From Heterobasidion occidentale (lineage: Eukaryota; Basidiomycota; Agaricomycetes; Russulales; Bondarzewiaceae), in NCBI GenBank assembly GCA_039111635.1, contig JBCAQO010000001.1:310001-374000 (forward strand): 64,000 bases of DNA, read 5' to 3'. Positions 12,271 to 22,877 of the stretch are shown here, one piece after another. Position numbers and translations under genes: made by a program. Below the pieces are notes generated by a model that saw only the letters and a list, made by a program, of their open reading frames with translations, made no database searches and was not told the DNA's origin. Position 1 is the stretch's first letter. Every line of letters starts with the position of its first letter.

Positions 12271-13391
12271 ATGTCTGCTTTCAGGAGTCTCAGTGAAATT
12301 ACGAAGCTACAAAGAGCGATTCACAGCTCTCCGGGCACCCCTTGGGACCTTCGGTGGGGAACGGGGGGAAGTGTGACACGGAACGACCGAAATGTGAAAA
12401 GCGCTCCTGCCCGCGATATTGATCACCGCCCTCACCAGCGCATCTCGACATGTTTCTCCACCCCCTTCCTGAACAGTAGGCCTTCCTCCTATCTAGATGT
12501 CGAAGAGCCTGCCGTTTGCAAGGTATGTGGACCCACCTCAAGGAATTGGCACCCTTCAGACTTTTTTTTCGCAGCGTCCTGATCAACTGGTCGTCTCTTT
12601 CTTATTATCCTTCGACGTTCGAAAGCCTTATCCAGACTATGAAAAATCTGCGCGGCTGGACTGCATGTCAACTATGACCGAGCTGTACACAGATGTGTAC
12701 TATAGGCATCTTTTCAACGACATGTCTCGAGCTTTCACTATGTCATCAGGTTGGATTGGCGAGGCTTGGAGGGCTTGGCACCCAGAGTTTTCCTTCGGGA
12801 GTTATTATGCTCCCAGGGATAGGAGTGGAGATTTATCACCCACTAGCAATTATTCGGAGGAATCGGAGGTAGGTGATGGCCTTTTGCTCGAAGGCTCTGA
12901 GTTTACATTGTTCCCCAACTCCGTAGAACTTGTCTCGACATCATTCGCGCTCGAGTAGCCCTGGTCCGTTCTGCATCTGCCGATCCCCAGGTTCTAGCGA
13001 CACCAGCTGTAATCACAGACAGGGCTTCTTCACCCTTCTTTGGCAAGAGCGTAGTGGACTCCAATGTTTCAGCTATAGTGCTGAGCCGTCTGGTGCGCCG
13101 ACAACTAATGGGAGTGTCTTCTCAGCGTCATCATCGCCGGCACTCAATGGCAAAAGCGTAGTGGACTTGAATGTTGTCAGCTATAGTGTTGAGGCGTCTG
13201 GTTCGCTGACGACTGATGGGAGTCTTATCTCAGTGTCATCATCACCGGCACTCAGCACAGTTTCAGCTACTCACCCCATTGCTGCTGAGCACTCTTTGAT
13301 GGTCTCGCCCTTGCTTTCCCTGGCAGGTGCTAGTGCTATCCGTTCTCCATTGCCATCGCACAAGCGCTGGGTCTTGATTCCTTACCGGTAG
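12271..13391 (+). CDS. Unrecognised two-exon protein with a repeated Ser-rich tail
   Basis: ATG at 12271 (MSAFRSLSEITKLQRAI). Exon 1 ends at 12522 after EEPAVCK; a 52-bp intron (GTATGT...CGCAG, 12523-12574, phase 0) leads to RPDQLVVSFLLSFDVRKP. The middle has MTELYTDVYYRHLFNDMSRA and GWIGEAWRAWHPEFSFGSYY, then an acidic stretch (NYSEESEVGDG). Near 12950 the frame must change by one base to continue. The tail holds two diverged copies of a roughly 110-bp unit (about 13045-13150 and 13150-13255) encoding Ser/Gly/Val-rich sequence. No domain is recognised. It sits inside the inverted-repeat arms with the gene at 8898. Confidence 0.5.
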
Positions 13392-13720
13392 CTAACCTTT
13401 TTTGATTTGTCGTAGCCTGGGGACTTGCCTCATTCTCTCTTAGCCTCGGTCTTTACATTTACAGCTGGGTTTTGGATGATATTGTGTGTTTGATGATGAT
13501 GGATGGGGACTACACTTCTGATTGTTTAGAAATCTTCTTACGCGCATGCTGGCTCGTTCAGCGTATTATACGTTTACTTTGAATGAATTCAGATACTCAA
13601 AGGATATCAATTGCTTGATCGAAATCAACACCCGATTGGCCGACGCTGATCGGAGTTTGTCGGAATCCGAATCACGAGCGTCGATGTTGAACATCTGACA
13701 ATGTGACCATCCTCCATCAA
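13392..13720. other. Spacer before the right repeat arm
   Basis: Nothing recognised. The motif array begins immediately after it. Confidence 0.4.
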
Positions 13721-15295
13721 TGTGATGCAGCTTTCTGAGAGCGACTTTCCTCCAGAATTGCGCTGTTTCCAGGCCACCTCCATCAATGTGATGCAGCTTT
13801 CTGAGAGCGACTTTCCTCCAGAATTGCGCTGTTTCCAGCCACCTCCATCTATTGTCCTGTCGAGCTTTCTGAGAGTGACTTTCCTCCAGAATTGCGCTGT
13901 TTCCAGGCCACCTCCATCTATTGTCCTGTCGAGCTTTCTGAGAGCGACTTTCCTCCAGAATTGCGCTGTTTCCAGGCCACCTCCATCTATTGTCCTATCG
14001 AGCTTTCTGAGAGCGACTTTCCTCCAGAATTGCGCTGTTTCCAGCCCCTCCATCTATTGTCCTGTCGAGCTTTCTGAGAGCGACTTTCCTCCAGAATTGC
14101 GCTGTTCCAGGCCACCTCCATCTATTGTCCTATCGAGCTTTCTGAGAGCGACTTTCCTCCAGATTGCGCTGTTTCCAGGCCACCTCCATCTATTGTCCTG
14201 TCGAGCTTTCTGAGAGCGACTTTCCAGAATTGCGCTGTTTCCAGGCCACCCCATCTATTGTCCTGTCGAGCTTTCTGAGAGCGACTTTCCTCCAGAATTG
14301 CGCTGTTTCCAGGCCACCTCCATCTATTGTCCTGTCGAGCTTTCTGAGAGCGACTTTCCTCCAGAATTGCGCTGTTTCCAGGCCACCTCCATCTATTGTC
14401 CTGTCGAGCTTTCTGAGAGCGACTTTCCTCCAGAATTGCGCTGTTTCCAGGCCACCTCCATCTATTGTCCTGTCGAGCTTTCTGAGAGCGACTTTCCTCC
14501 AGAAATGTGTTGCTTGTAGTCCCTCATTCTTTGCGTGCCACCCTACCATCAAGCGGCTGTAGTCAGATGGCGTCGCGTGGCTGTTGGGACACATCTGAGA
14601 GCGATCATCCTCTTAGAAAGGCATTGTCCTCATCTACCCTCCCGACGAGCAGCCTTCCGAGAGCGACTTTCCTCCAGAAATGCCGTGCCTGTAGGCCGTC
14701 GTTCTTTGCGCTCACCCATTTCCATATATCTCTTGTCGAGCACCTTCCTCCAGAAATGCGTTACTCAAAATGCTGTCATTCTTTCTGATTCACCCACCGG
14801 CCGGAGTCAGACGGCGGCGCGCGTTTCGCGGATGTTGAGACACATATCTGAGAGCGACCTTCCTCCAGAAATGTGTTGTCCTGTCTATCATCCCGACGAG
14901 CAGCTTTTTGAGAGTGCCTTCCTCCAGAACTGCATTGTTCTTTAGCCGTGATTTTTTGTGACTCCACTGGGCAGCGCGTTGCTTCTACGCGTTCCATATT
15001 ATGACGGAAGTTTTCCACGACGAGAACTGGACCTACGAAACGCGATGTTGTTGAGACCATCCCTTGCGTGAAGAGGAAGGCGGACTGGGCACTGCGCTGG
15101 GTCTCCGATCGTCGCTCCACATTTACCGAGCGATGAGTCTTCTTTGCCACAGCAGAGGATATCTTCTCCTCCGGTTCTTTCACCTCAATTTTCTGGTCGA
15201 AGAAGCCTGGCCTTGTGCTTATACCTGGACTCTCCTTCTCCTACGAACTCACCAGTCGCCACGAGGGATTCCACACTGACTCCGCATGCTTGTTG
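13720..15295. repeat. Right arm of the long inverted repeat
   Basis: After the 70-bp array come more diverged motif copies (near 14,596, 14,655, 14,738, 14,846 and 14,900) separated by the same spacer classes as the left arm, including the segment with CATCAAGCGGCTGTAGTC near 14,548. The outer part (14,945-15,295) pairs with 6,880-7,245. Arms are in opposite orientation, enclosing about 5.5 kb. Confidence 0.75.
13722..14515 (+). repeat. Homogenised 70-bp tandem array, 12 units
   Basis: Each unit of about 69-71 bp contains the dyad motif in plus orientation (TTTCTGAGAGCGA, CT, TTCCTCCAGAA) and a nearly constant spacer (TTGCGCTGTTTCCAGGCC then ACCTCCATCTATTGTCCTGT). The spacer is the reverse complement of one spacer class in the left arm (near 7,707-7,741). 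Some units have short deletions, for example near 14,155 and 14,222. Because the period is near a multiple of three, both strands show open frames of 130-160 codons; I do not treat these as genes. Confidence 0.9.
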
Positions 15296-17435
15296 TTCAG
15301 CCATCTCAAGAGGCATCCACATCCTAACAGTCGTCCACATCGTCGTCGAATGCGTTGTTATCGAGGAGGAGCTCTTGACAGGTGAGTACATGTTGATCAC
15401 TACTGTAGCATTTGATGCTAATTGGATGTGGTAGATGCCCTTCCTACGGGGCTGATCGGTATGAATGCCGAGCTGACGTGACAGTACATCGAGTTTGTTG
15501 CGGACCGCCTCGCTCATTGCCCTCGGTGGCGAAAAGCATTACAATGCGACAAATCCCATCGACTTTCATGATCGCTTTGCAGAGCCATCTGTTTGAGAAG
15601 CCGGCGTCGCTGTGACCTCCGCTTCTGCGTCGTCAAAGAAGGTTTGCATTGCGAGTGGGTTTGAACAACTCATAAATTTGCGATGTCACTTACACGTCTT
15701 TCTAGCATTAATGGCAATGTTGTTCTCCGCATCGGACTGTCACATTTGGTCCACTGCTCGTCACCTCATGGTCGCCTGGGGCTAGACCGTGACATTGTTT
15801 CTTCTGGATCTTTTACCTGGATACATACATATGGATATCGTCGCGCGTTTTGCGACTGCCGAGACGTCTCTGAGAGTGGCCTCCTTCCTCCAGAAATACG
15901 GTGTCCCTATCTATCTCGTGCACCTCTCTGAGAGCGACTTTTTTCCAGAAATGCGTTGTCCCCAGGCCGTCGTGCTTTGCGTCTCATCTTTCCACCGAGC
16001 AGCCGTGATCAGACGTTGTCGCGCGTTTCGCGGCTGTCGCGCCACATTCAAACCATTTTCCACAACGTTGCTCTTCTCACATAACCATCCATCCTCCCGC
16101 CGAACAGCTTTCTGAGAGTGATCTTCCTCTAGAAATGCTGTGTCTTCAGGCTAAACGCGCACCCCATGTACAGCCGGCGGGTTGCAGCCACCGACCCACA
16201 CACATCGTGCGCGCGGCCTCGAGAATTTGCTGATATACTTCCACGCAGGCGCCGAGGACCGACCCGCCTGTCAAAATCCACGGGACGCCCTCACGCTGCG
16301 ACGCCTGGCCCAGGATCGGAGGAAAGAGAGACGCTGCAATGATGCCTTCGCGGAACCGCCTGACTTCTTCCTGGCCCAGCGATCAATGACCCAGATGAGG
16401 CCAGCACGGACGATGGACGGTGAACCGATACACACCACAGTAAGCCCACCTGGCCGTCCTCGTCACCCGCCTTCTCGATAGTCGCGCGCGACCACTTCCC
16501 CCCTTCGCTTTCGGGCTGTCCGATTGGGAGGGGTTTCGTGCCCTTGTACATGGCCTTCTGCTGAGCGGAGGTGCTCGCGTTGGAGTGGAGGTCAGTGACA
16601 TGGAGGGGACGGGGAGGAGGGATGGCAACGACGGGGCGGACGTTTCGACCCATGGGAACGATCTGGGGGAATGAGATGAGTCTGACCAAAGACGACGGCG
16701 AGCCAGAGGAGTCAGCTGAGACTCGCCACTATCTAGATTGAAACGTTGAGGGTGGATCGTCGAGTGATGAGTGTGGGTCTACACAGGCGAGTGGTTATGC
16801 GATGGATGGCTGTGGTTTGGGGACTTGCGCTGCAGCCTTGCGAGTTGGCGAGGTGTAACCAAATGCAGATTCGTCGCTGGAGTGGAGGGAGTATGAGGAG
16901 GAGCAGTTGCAGTGGCCCTGAGGATGCCTTGCAGGCGCGCCTCGAGCGGGACGGACGTGATGAGCTTCGGGCTGAGCGTGGTCACCGACGTGTCGACGCG
17001 CGCTTAGATGGAAGCCCCCCATCTTGAGGAGTGTGTGCCCGACCAGACTGACACAAGCGCATGCATTCTGCTCGACGCCGCTTGTTCAGAGCTGAGAGGC
17101 CGTGAGCACCACTGACAGTAGAGATTGGTAGATCCCGAGAAGGTGCGACATAAGCGAGACCCAAACGCTGAACGAGCGCCCAATCCTCAACTTGCGTGAA
17201 GACCAACCCCTCGTCTGTGTAACCTGGATCCCATGACGACAATCTCAGTGAATCGACGATCGCTCGTGGTGAGAGGATTCCTCTTCACTGCTGTGGTAGT
17301 TGACTGACGCAAATGGGAGGTTTTGGAGAAGCTTCTGGATAGGCACACGAGCGGTTTTGTCAGATGGCACGACTTCGTCAACGTGAGTGCCGTTTGCCCG
17401 GGTGCGCGCGTCATGGCCTAACGAGAGCGTAGGCA
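15296..17435. other. Region without a confident gene; three stray dyad motifs and a possible minus-strand gene fragment
   Basis: Diverged copies of the 27-bp motif lie near 15,868, 15,925 and 16,109 in plus orientation. Between about 17,435 and 16,290 several minus-strand frames look protein-like (VPLEARLQGILRATATAPP near 16,950-16,890; GTKPLPIGQPESEGGKW near 16,545-16,495; DEVVPSDKTARVPIQKLLQN near 17,375-17,320), suggesting a broken or poorly called gene. I could not build a consistent splice chain or name a family. Confidence 0.35.
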
Positions 17436-17790
17436 ATGACGCGTCTCGGTATCGTGATTGATGAACGGGAGGGCTTGCGAGTCGTCTTGGCGTCCCAGAG
17501 ATGGGGAAACGTCACTCTCCACCGCGTGAGTACGGCCTTGAGAGAGAGTGATCTCACTCTGATCGTGGATGGCGGGACGTCAAAGCCGCATGGGCCGAAA
17601 CTGGAACATCACGACCTGAAGCAGTGAGTATTCGCCACCATTTTTCACCTTGATATCACGCTGAAAATATTGCATAGCATTGGGAGTACGCTACGTGAAG
17701 TCTACGCCTGGGACTTGTCCATGTTCGCGAGCGAGCGACCACAGATACATGGCAACCTGGTGTGAATGACGGGCTCTTTGTTACCTCGAT
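17436..17790 (+). CDS. Possible fragment of an unknown gene
   Basis: The frame from 17436 reads TRLGIVIDEREGLRVVLASQ and RWGNVTLHR and ends near 17,627 at a GTGAGT-type donor. A downstream frame (REVYAWDLSMFASERPQIHG, near 17,696-17,760) could be the next exon. Nothing identifies the family and no start is secure. Confidence 0.25.
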
Positions 17791-17939
17791 CGATGTTAAG
17801 TTGCACGATGATTTCTTGTTCTCGCTTGGCCCCTGCGCGGCTGCCATATCATTACTGGGATGCCGTTCACACATGCCAGTCACTGGGGAAACTAACAATT
17901 CATTGCGTGCAAGTGGTCCACTGCTAAGTATGTATGTAC

Positions 17940-19140
17940 AGGAGGCTATCGATCAGCGACAACGAGGAGGCGTACACGGTGGCGGCGCGAAAACGGCGGC
18001 AGTGTCGACGGATACGAGAGCGGCGGGAGAGGGCCGATGACGAGAGAAGTGGGCGGCAGCGCCGAGGGAGTCGACAGCGAGACCCGCCAGCGTCGAGGGA
18101 GCCGCCAACGAGGAGGCAGGAGTTGCCGTGGAGGAGCGGCGCCGTCGACGGGAGAGTCGTGCACGTCGAGGGAGGCGGACGTCATCGTCGAGGGAGGCGG
18201 GCGTTGTCGTGGAGGAGGAGAGATGAGTCGCCGTCGATGGAGCGGCGTCGTCCAGGCGGCGTAGTCCAGACGGCATCGTCCAGGCGCCGTGGTCCAGGCC
18301 GTGGTCCAGGCGGGGACATGGTCGGAGCGTGCAGGCGGCGGGGTCGAGGGAGCGGGCAGGGTCCAGTGAGGCGGCCGCGTCGTAGAGGGTGCCGGGCGTC
18401 CAGGCGGCGTCGTCGACGAGGAGCCGACAGGGTCTAGTGAGGCGGCCGCGTCGTCGAGGGCGGACGACGAGGCGTCGAGGGAGCCGTCGGTGAGGCGCGG
18501 CCGAGTCGGCGTCGTCCAGGCGGGGGCGTGCAGGCGGCGGGGTGGAGGGAGCGGGCAGCGTTCAGCGAGGCGGCCGCATCGTCGAGAGCCGGATGACGAG
18601 GCGTCGAGGGAGCCGTCGGTGAGGCGCGGCCGAGTCGGCGTCGTCCAGGCGGGGGCGTGCAGGCGGCGGGGTGGAGGGAGCGGGCAGCGTTCAGCGAGGC
18701 GGCCGCGTCTTCGAGGGAGCCGCCAGGCGGCGGCGTCCAGGCGGCGTCGTCCAGGCCGTCGTCCAGGTGGGGGCGTGGTCGGGGCGTGCAGGCGGCGGGG
18801 TCGAGGGAGCGGGCAGGGTCCAGCGAGGCGGCCGCATCGTCGAGAGCCGGATGACGAGGCGTCGAGGGAGCCGTCGGTGAGGCGCGGCCGAGTCGGTGTC
18901 GTCCAGGCCGTCGTCCAGGCGGGGGCATGCAGGCGGCGGGGTCGAGGGAGCCAGGTGCGTGGTCGAGGGAGATGAGGGCGACGTGAGAGACGAGGGCGGC
19001 ATCGTAGCCGTCATCCTCGTTTGGGACGGGGTGGAAGAGGAGGCCGCGGTGGGGGAGGCGTCCAGGAGGTGCCGTCGTCGTCAAGGGAGAGGTGACGTCG
19101 AGGACGAGGCGAGGGCGCTTGCGAGGCCGGGCCGACGTTA
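17940..19140 (+). repeat. G-rich minisatellite with about 126-130 bp higher-order period
   Basis: The plus strand is strongly G-rich (runs such as GGCGGCGGGG, GGAGGCGG). A higher-order unit beginning GAGGCGTCGAGGGAGCCGTC starts near 18,470, 18,598 and 18,852, consistent with a period of about 127 bp; one intervening unit is more diverged. Both strands carry long open frames of Arg/Gly/Pro-rich composition, which follow from base composition and not from coding. Unmethylated-CpG or G-quadruplex behaviour is possible but not shown. Confidence 0.8.
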
Positions 19141-19235
19141 AGAAGAAGGCGTCGGGGAGGGCTGTGACGCGTCAGCGTAGCGTACTTGTTATGAGCAGTT
19201 ATAATAATTAGCGGCTGTTATTGCATAGATCGTAT

Positions 19236-19300
19236 GGGCGAACGGTCTAGTCAAGGTGATGTCGAGGTGTCCACGGGGTTTGATGTTCGATTCCCGGTCT
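19236..19300 (+). other. tRNA-like box A / box B pair, possibly a SINE fragment
   Basis: TAGTCAAGGTG fits the box A consensus and GTTCGATTC fits box B about 37 bp downstream. No cloverleaf forms: the bases flanking the T loop and the acceptor ends do not pair. So this is not called a tRNA gene; a decayed tRNA-derived short element is one reading, chance another. Confidence 0.2.
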
Positions 19301-19581
19301 TTGCTGTATTTTGTAGCAGCTAGCAATCATTACTAATCACTCAGACACATCCGAGCTCGGATATATCCGAGGTGGCTGCCTCTGTTGGGATTCCAAATTG
19401 TCGGAGATTTCCGATTACACACCTGGGACACTTTGACCGCCATAGCCACTGCAGTGACTAGTGACTCGGCGAGCCTCAGGCTACCAGCATCCTCATCATC
19501 CCCGTATCTCCATCTGCCGAATTCCCAAACTCCTTTCAAGATTGCACTAGATTTGCTAGTAGTATAACCACTCTCCGTCCG

Positions 19582-19642
19582 CTTGCTCATTGCAGGTGAC
19601 TGGATTTTGAGTGCACCGTCATCCTTCCTTGCTCATTGCAGG
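19582..19642 (+). promoter_or_regulatory. Paired 15-base motif upstream of the gene at 19762
   Basis: CTTGCTCATTGCAGG at 19582-19596 and 19628-19642, 46 bp apart, 120-180 bp upstream of the ATG at 19762 and on the same strand as that gene. Confidence 0.5.
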
Positions 19643-19761
19643 GTCGTTGGACATCAAGTCGAGTCCTACGTTATTATTGCTCATACTACTAGGTCAGTTC
19701 GCATCGCCGTGTTTTTCTTGTTCCTCCATTGGTTTACTGTCTCATTGGGCACGTTGCAGCC

Positions 19762-22579
19762 ATGGCCGCCGTTACTTGTTGGCAAGCACGGCCGCTTGAA
19801 AACCTTCGCGAAATTCTCGATTCTCGTCGATCCCTACTGCACGGCGAGCAGGTTGACGCCCTAGATTGTCTCTGCGTTGCTCCATTCCGCAATCACGATG
19901 AATTATGGATCTCCACACCAAACATGGACTTTGTTCCGGAGGTCCCTGTGCACCCGACGACACACCCTTCAGATATTTCGGAGACGGCATGCTTGGTGCA
20001 TTTGAACATCTGAAGTGGCCACAAGCTTTCGACCCAGTGGAGCCCCATTCCTATGCTGCGCCCATGAACCCGAGACTGAAGGAACTCCAGAAGGTCGACG
20101 ATCATCATGGCTTACGAGCACCGGACTTTCCAGTGGACGACAAAAGAAGGCGGCCTTCCTCAATTCGAAGATCCGGATGCTGCGTGGTTTTCCTTCAAAG
20201 GAACGGACTTTCGTATCTGCGAGGAGCTGCCGCGCGCTTCAGTAGGAATCTTGTATGAGACAGTGCTCTCCCGCCTGCGCAAAGCGATGTTGGAAGTGCG
20301 TAGGATAGGAGACGAAATTGGGGCTCAAGAGTTTCCCGAAGGCACTCCGCTGCTGTAGTCAATGCACACACGTCCAGCTACATGTACCAGAGACATCGAT
20401 CTGAGGCCCTTTATCGTGCCTACGGTTCACTCTCGCAGATTCCAATGCCTTTCTCCGACACCGTCTTATGGTTTCGTGAGTTTCAGCGTATCCTGCTTGA
20501 ATTACGCGCCTGGATTATCTATATGCTGGTAGTGAAACCTCGTATGGAGGATCCTACGTTCGATTGCCCTCAACCTGTTCTTCCTCTTCGCGGTGTCATC
20601 ACCTCAAGTTTGTCAATGCTTCGAGAGTTGTTCCGGATTGGGATCCCGGTTTGGTACATCCGGAGGCGCACCACTCTTACAACCCGCACACTTATCATCT
20701 CCGTCAAGACAGTCATCAGAACCGGCATCTCCTTCAGCTCATCACAGATTTTTGAATATGCCACCATCGCACCAAGGCCCCTCTCTGGGTGGAGGCGTCA
20801 CACGGTGAACCGTTACGCGGCACCATTCAAGACAGGCTGCGAAAGTTTAGCTTGACCAGTCGACCAATTCTACTACCGCTGGAGATCTATTCTCCTGCAA
20901 CGGTTGGGGAAATCGAGCGGCAAAATCCGCCTGTGTGTCGGAATCATGCTATGTCAGGGCCGGATATTTCGCATGTCATAGTCGATGAAATCCGACCGAG
21001 CGTGACGTCAATAGCGACGAGCGGCAGACCGCGATGATCAGCGCTTTCACTGGTAATGTTTATGGTAAGACTCGATTGACTAGGTCAGCTTGTGTAACTG
21101 ATGCACAATTTGTTTAAATAGCCGCTAAGCTTGTACGAGATGGTCCTCGTTTCATCGATGCCCCGCTTGCACCATGTTTGAGACCACCACATCCGACTTT
21201 GTTGTGCTCGCGTCGGCCTATTCATCTAATGATCAGTGGCGTAGAAGTCTGTTGTCGAGGTCTCGCTCATCTGACAAGCGTGGTAAGTTCCCTGCGTTGC
21301 GCCTCTATGGTTTCATTGTCACGCAACACACACAGAACATCGCCCACCATCGCCCGACGTGAAGAATGCTCCCAAGGTCCCAGATGTCCAATCAAACGCA
21401 AGTCATTCGCAAATTTCGAGTCCTCCGAAGACACTGGCGCCTCATAAGCAGCGTAGTAACAGCCATCGATGTCATGGGTCCTTCTCCTAAAACAGGTCTC
21501 CGGGTTGTGCACCCCACTGGCTTCCCCACTCGCCCCGGTTGGATAAGCGTCTTCGAAGAGACCATGGATTTGGACGATGATCCAAATATGGCCCTTCAGT
21601 ATCCTCTCCCCCCCATTCATCTGTTCTTTGCGGACAAAGGAGCCGTTTTTGGGCATAGAGTTCACAACTGGCTACGCATTCGCATGTGGTGTCTGCTGGA
21701 GGTTCTATGCCCTTCTAACCACTGTATGGTCCTGATGACGACCAGCCAATGGAGGATTGCATTAGAGGGGAGATATTACCTGCCAGACAACATGGTCAAT
21801 TGTACCGTGAAGCCTCAATCCTCTTCACACGACATGGCTCGCTTACCACCATGGCCTCGCAAGACTAAAAAGGCTCGCTTGGAACCGCAAGTCGCGTCCA
21901 ATGTCACCAGCGCTTCGTCGGTCGAGGTGCGCAAACGTAAGAAGGCCTTGGACAGACGTGTTGCAGATCGGGTCGACATAGGTGTCCGATTCCTGGTGCA
22001 CGCCGGATTCGCACTACGATGACACTACATCTCCGCAATGGGGCAGAACTTCGTCACTAGCAAGATGGCTCATGAGGATAAGGACCTCTGGCTGAAGTAG
22101 TATGGGAGCTTTCGGTAGCTAATTTTCGTCTTGAACTCCTACAATTGGACAGGAAGGTTGTCATGGGTGTTTACTGTTACGAGGACAAAGGTATGCCGCC
22201 CAACGCGAAGGAAAAATCTGCCACATATGGGCCACGGGGGTCTCAGCGTAGACTGGGACGTGAGAGTCGGTGGGTGGACCGACTTGTGATTGAAGATTGG
22301 GAGGCCAGGCGTGGTGCTGTGAAGGTAATGGCTGAAGTCCTCTGTGGATGGCCCGGCGGAAGTAAGCTTATGTGGCACAAGGATTACGATTCTAATTTTC
22401 AAAGCTTTCACACTTCGAGCATGCGGTGTTTCTCTTTTATACTGTCACGTTTCACAAGCATTGTGGGAGACTCCCTATTATGCCTTTATCGCAGCCCAAA
22501 TCCCTCGCTCGTCACGTACATTCATGATTCGCATGTTTTTTTTGCCCTCTCACGCAATAGGTTCATGTCGCAAGTCTGA
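19762..22579 (+). CDS. Large unnamed basidiomycete-family protein, frames broken by single-base indels
   Basis: ATG at 19762 (MAAVTCWQARPLENLREIL). The series continues through FGDGMLGAFEHLKWPQAFDP, DDHHGLRAPDFPVDD, GLPQFEDPDAAWFSFKGTDF and YETVLSRLRKAMLEVRRIGD. It then reads YRAYGSLSQIPMPFSDTVLW, FREFQRILLELRAWIIYM and LRELFRIGIPVWYIR, and later KTGLRVVHPTGFPTRPGWIS, RVHNWLRIRMWCLL, and a basic tail with KKALDRRVADRV. The last block has DRKVVMGVYCYEDKGMPPNA and VIEDWEARRGAVKVMAEVL. Phase changes near 20,145 (extra A) and 20,356 (missing G) are single-base; introns separate the later blocks. Similar multi-block proteins are common in Agaricomycetes but have no assigned function as far as I know. 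The 3' end is approximate. Confidence 0.5.
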
Positions 22580-22877
22580 TGCCATTCAGAATGATATACA
22601 TGTATCAAACAACGCCGTGTCTCGGATCGTGAAAATGCCGTCTCTCGTATTCGAGTACCTTTCAACCGTTCTTTTCGATCTACGAATGGTGACTAAACGG
22701 CGCTAATTAGAATGCGGAAGAAACCTACAAGCGCTCTCGGACTACCCCAGAAGCCTGACCTTCTGCATTTCAACACTCAAAACTGGCCGTCTTCAGTTTA
22801 TCCATAGAGCACGGTCTACAGACACGTTTGTGACGATCGATCTCTCGCTTCGCCTTCAAGACTCAAGGCTCTTGCGT

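Larger units (their letters stand above)
19141..19761. other. Intergenic region with Pol III-like boxes and palindromes
   Basis: Contains box A/box B-like strings (see next entry), a 12-bp palindrome TCCGAGCTCGGA followed by CGGATATATCCG near 19,349-19,368, and the 15-base doublet at 19582-19642. No coding region is convincing here. Confidence 0.4.

Noticed and set aside
7249..14515. CRISPR array
   Set aside because: Regular repeats with spacers look superficially alike, but the spacers recur in classes, the genes around are eukaryotic with introns, and no cas gene is present.
13625..14594. Repeat proteins with HFWRKVALRKL-like units on either strand
   Set aside because: Open frames exist in several phases on both strands because the repeat period is close to a multiple of three. 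Conservation tracks the DNA dyad, not codons.
17934..19141. Arg/Gly/Pro-rich genes on both strands of the G-rich region
   Set aside because: Long frames follow from GC composition; no start context, introns or domains.
19236..19310. Functional tRNA gene
   Set aside because: Box A and box B are present but the acceptor and T arms do not pair.
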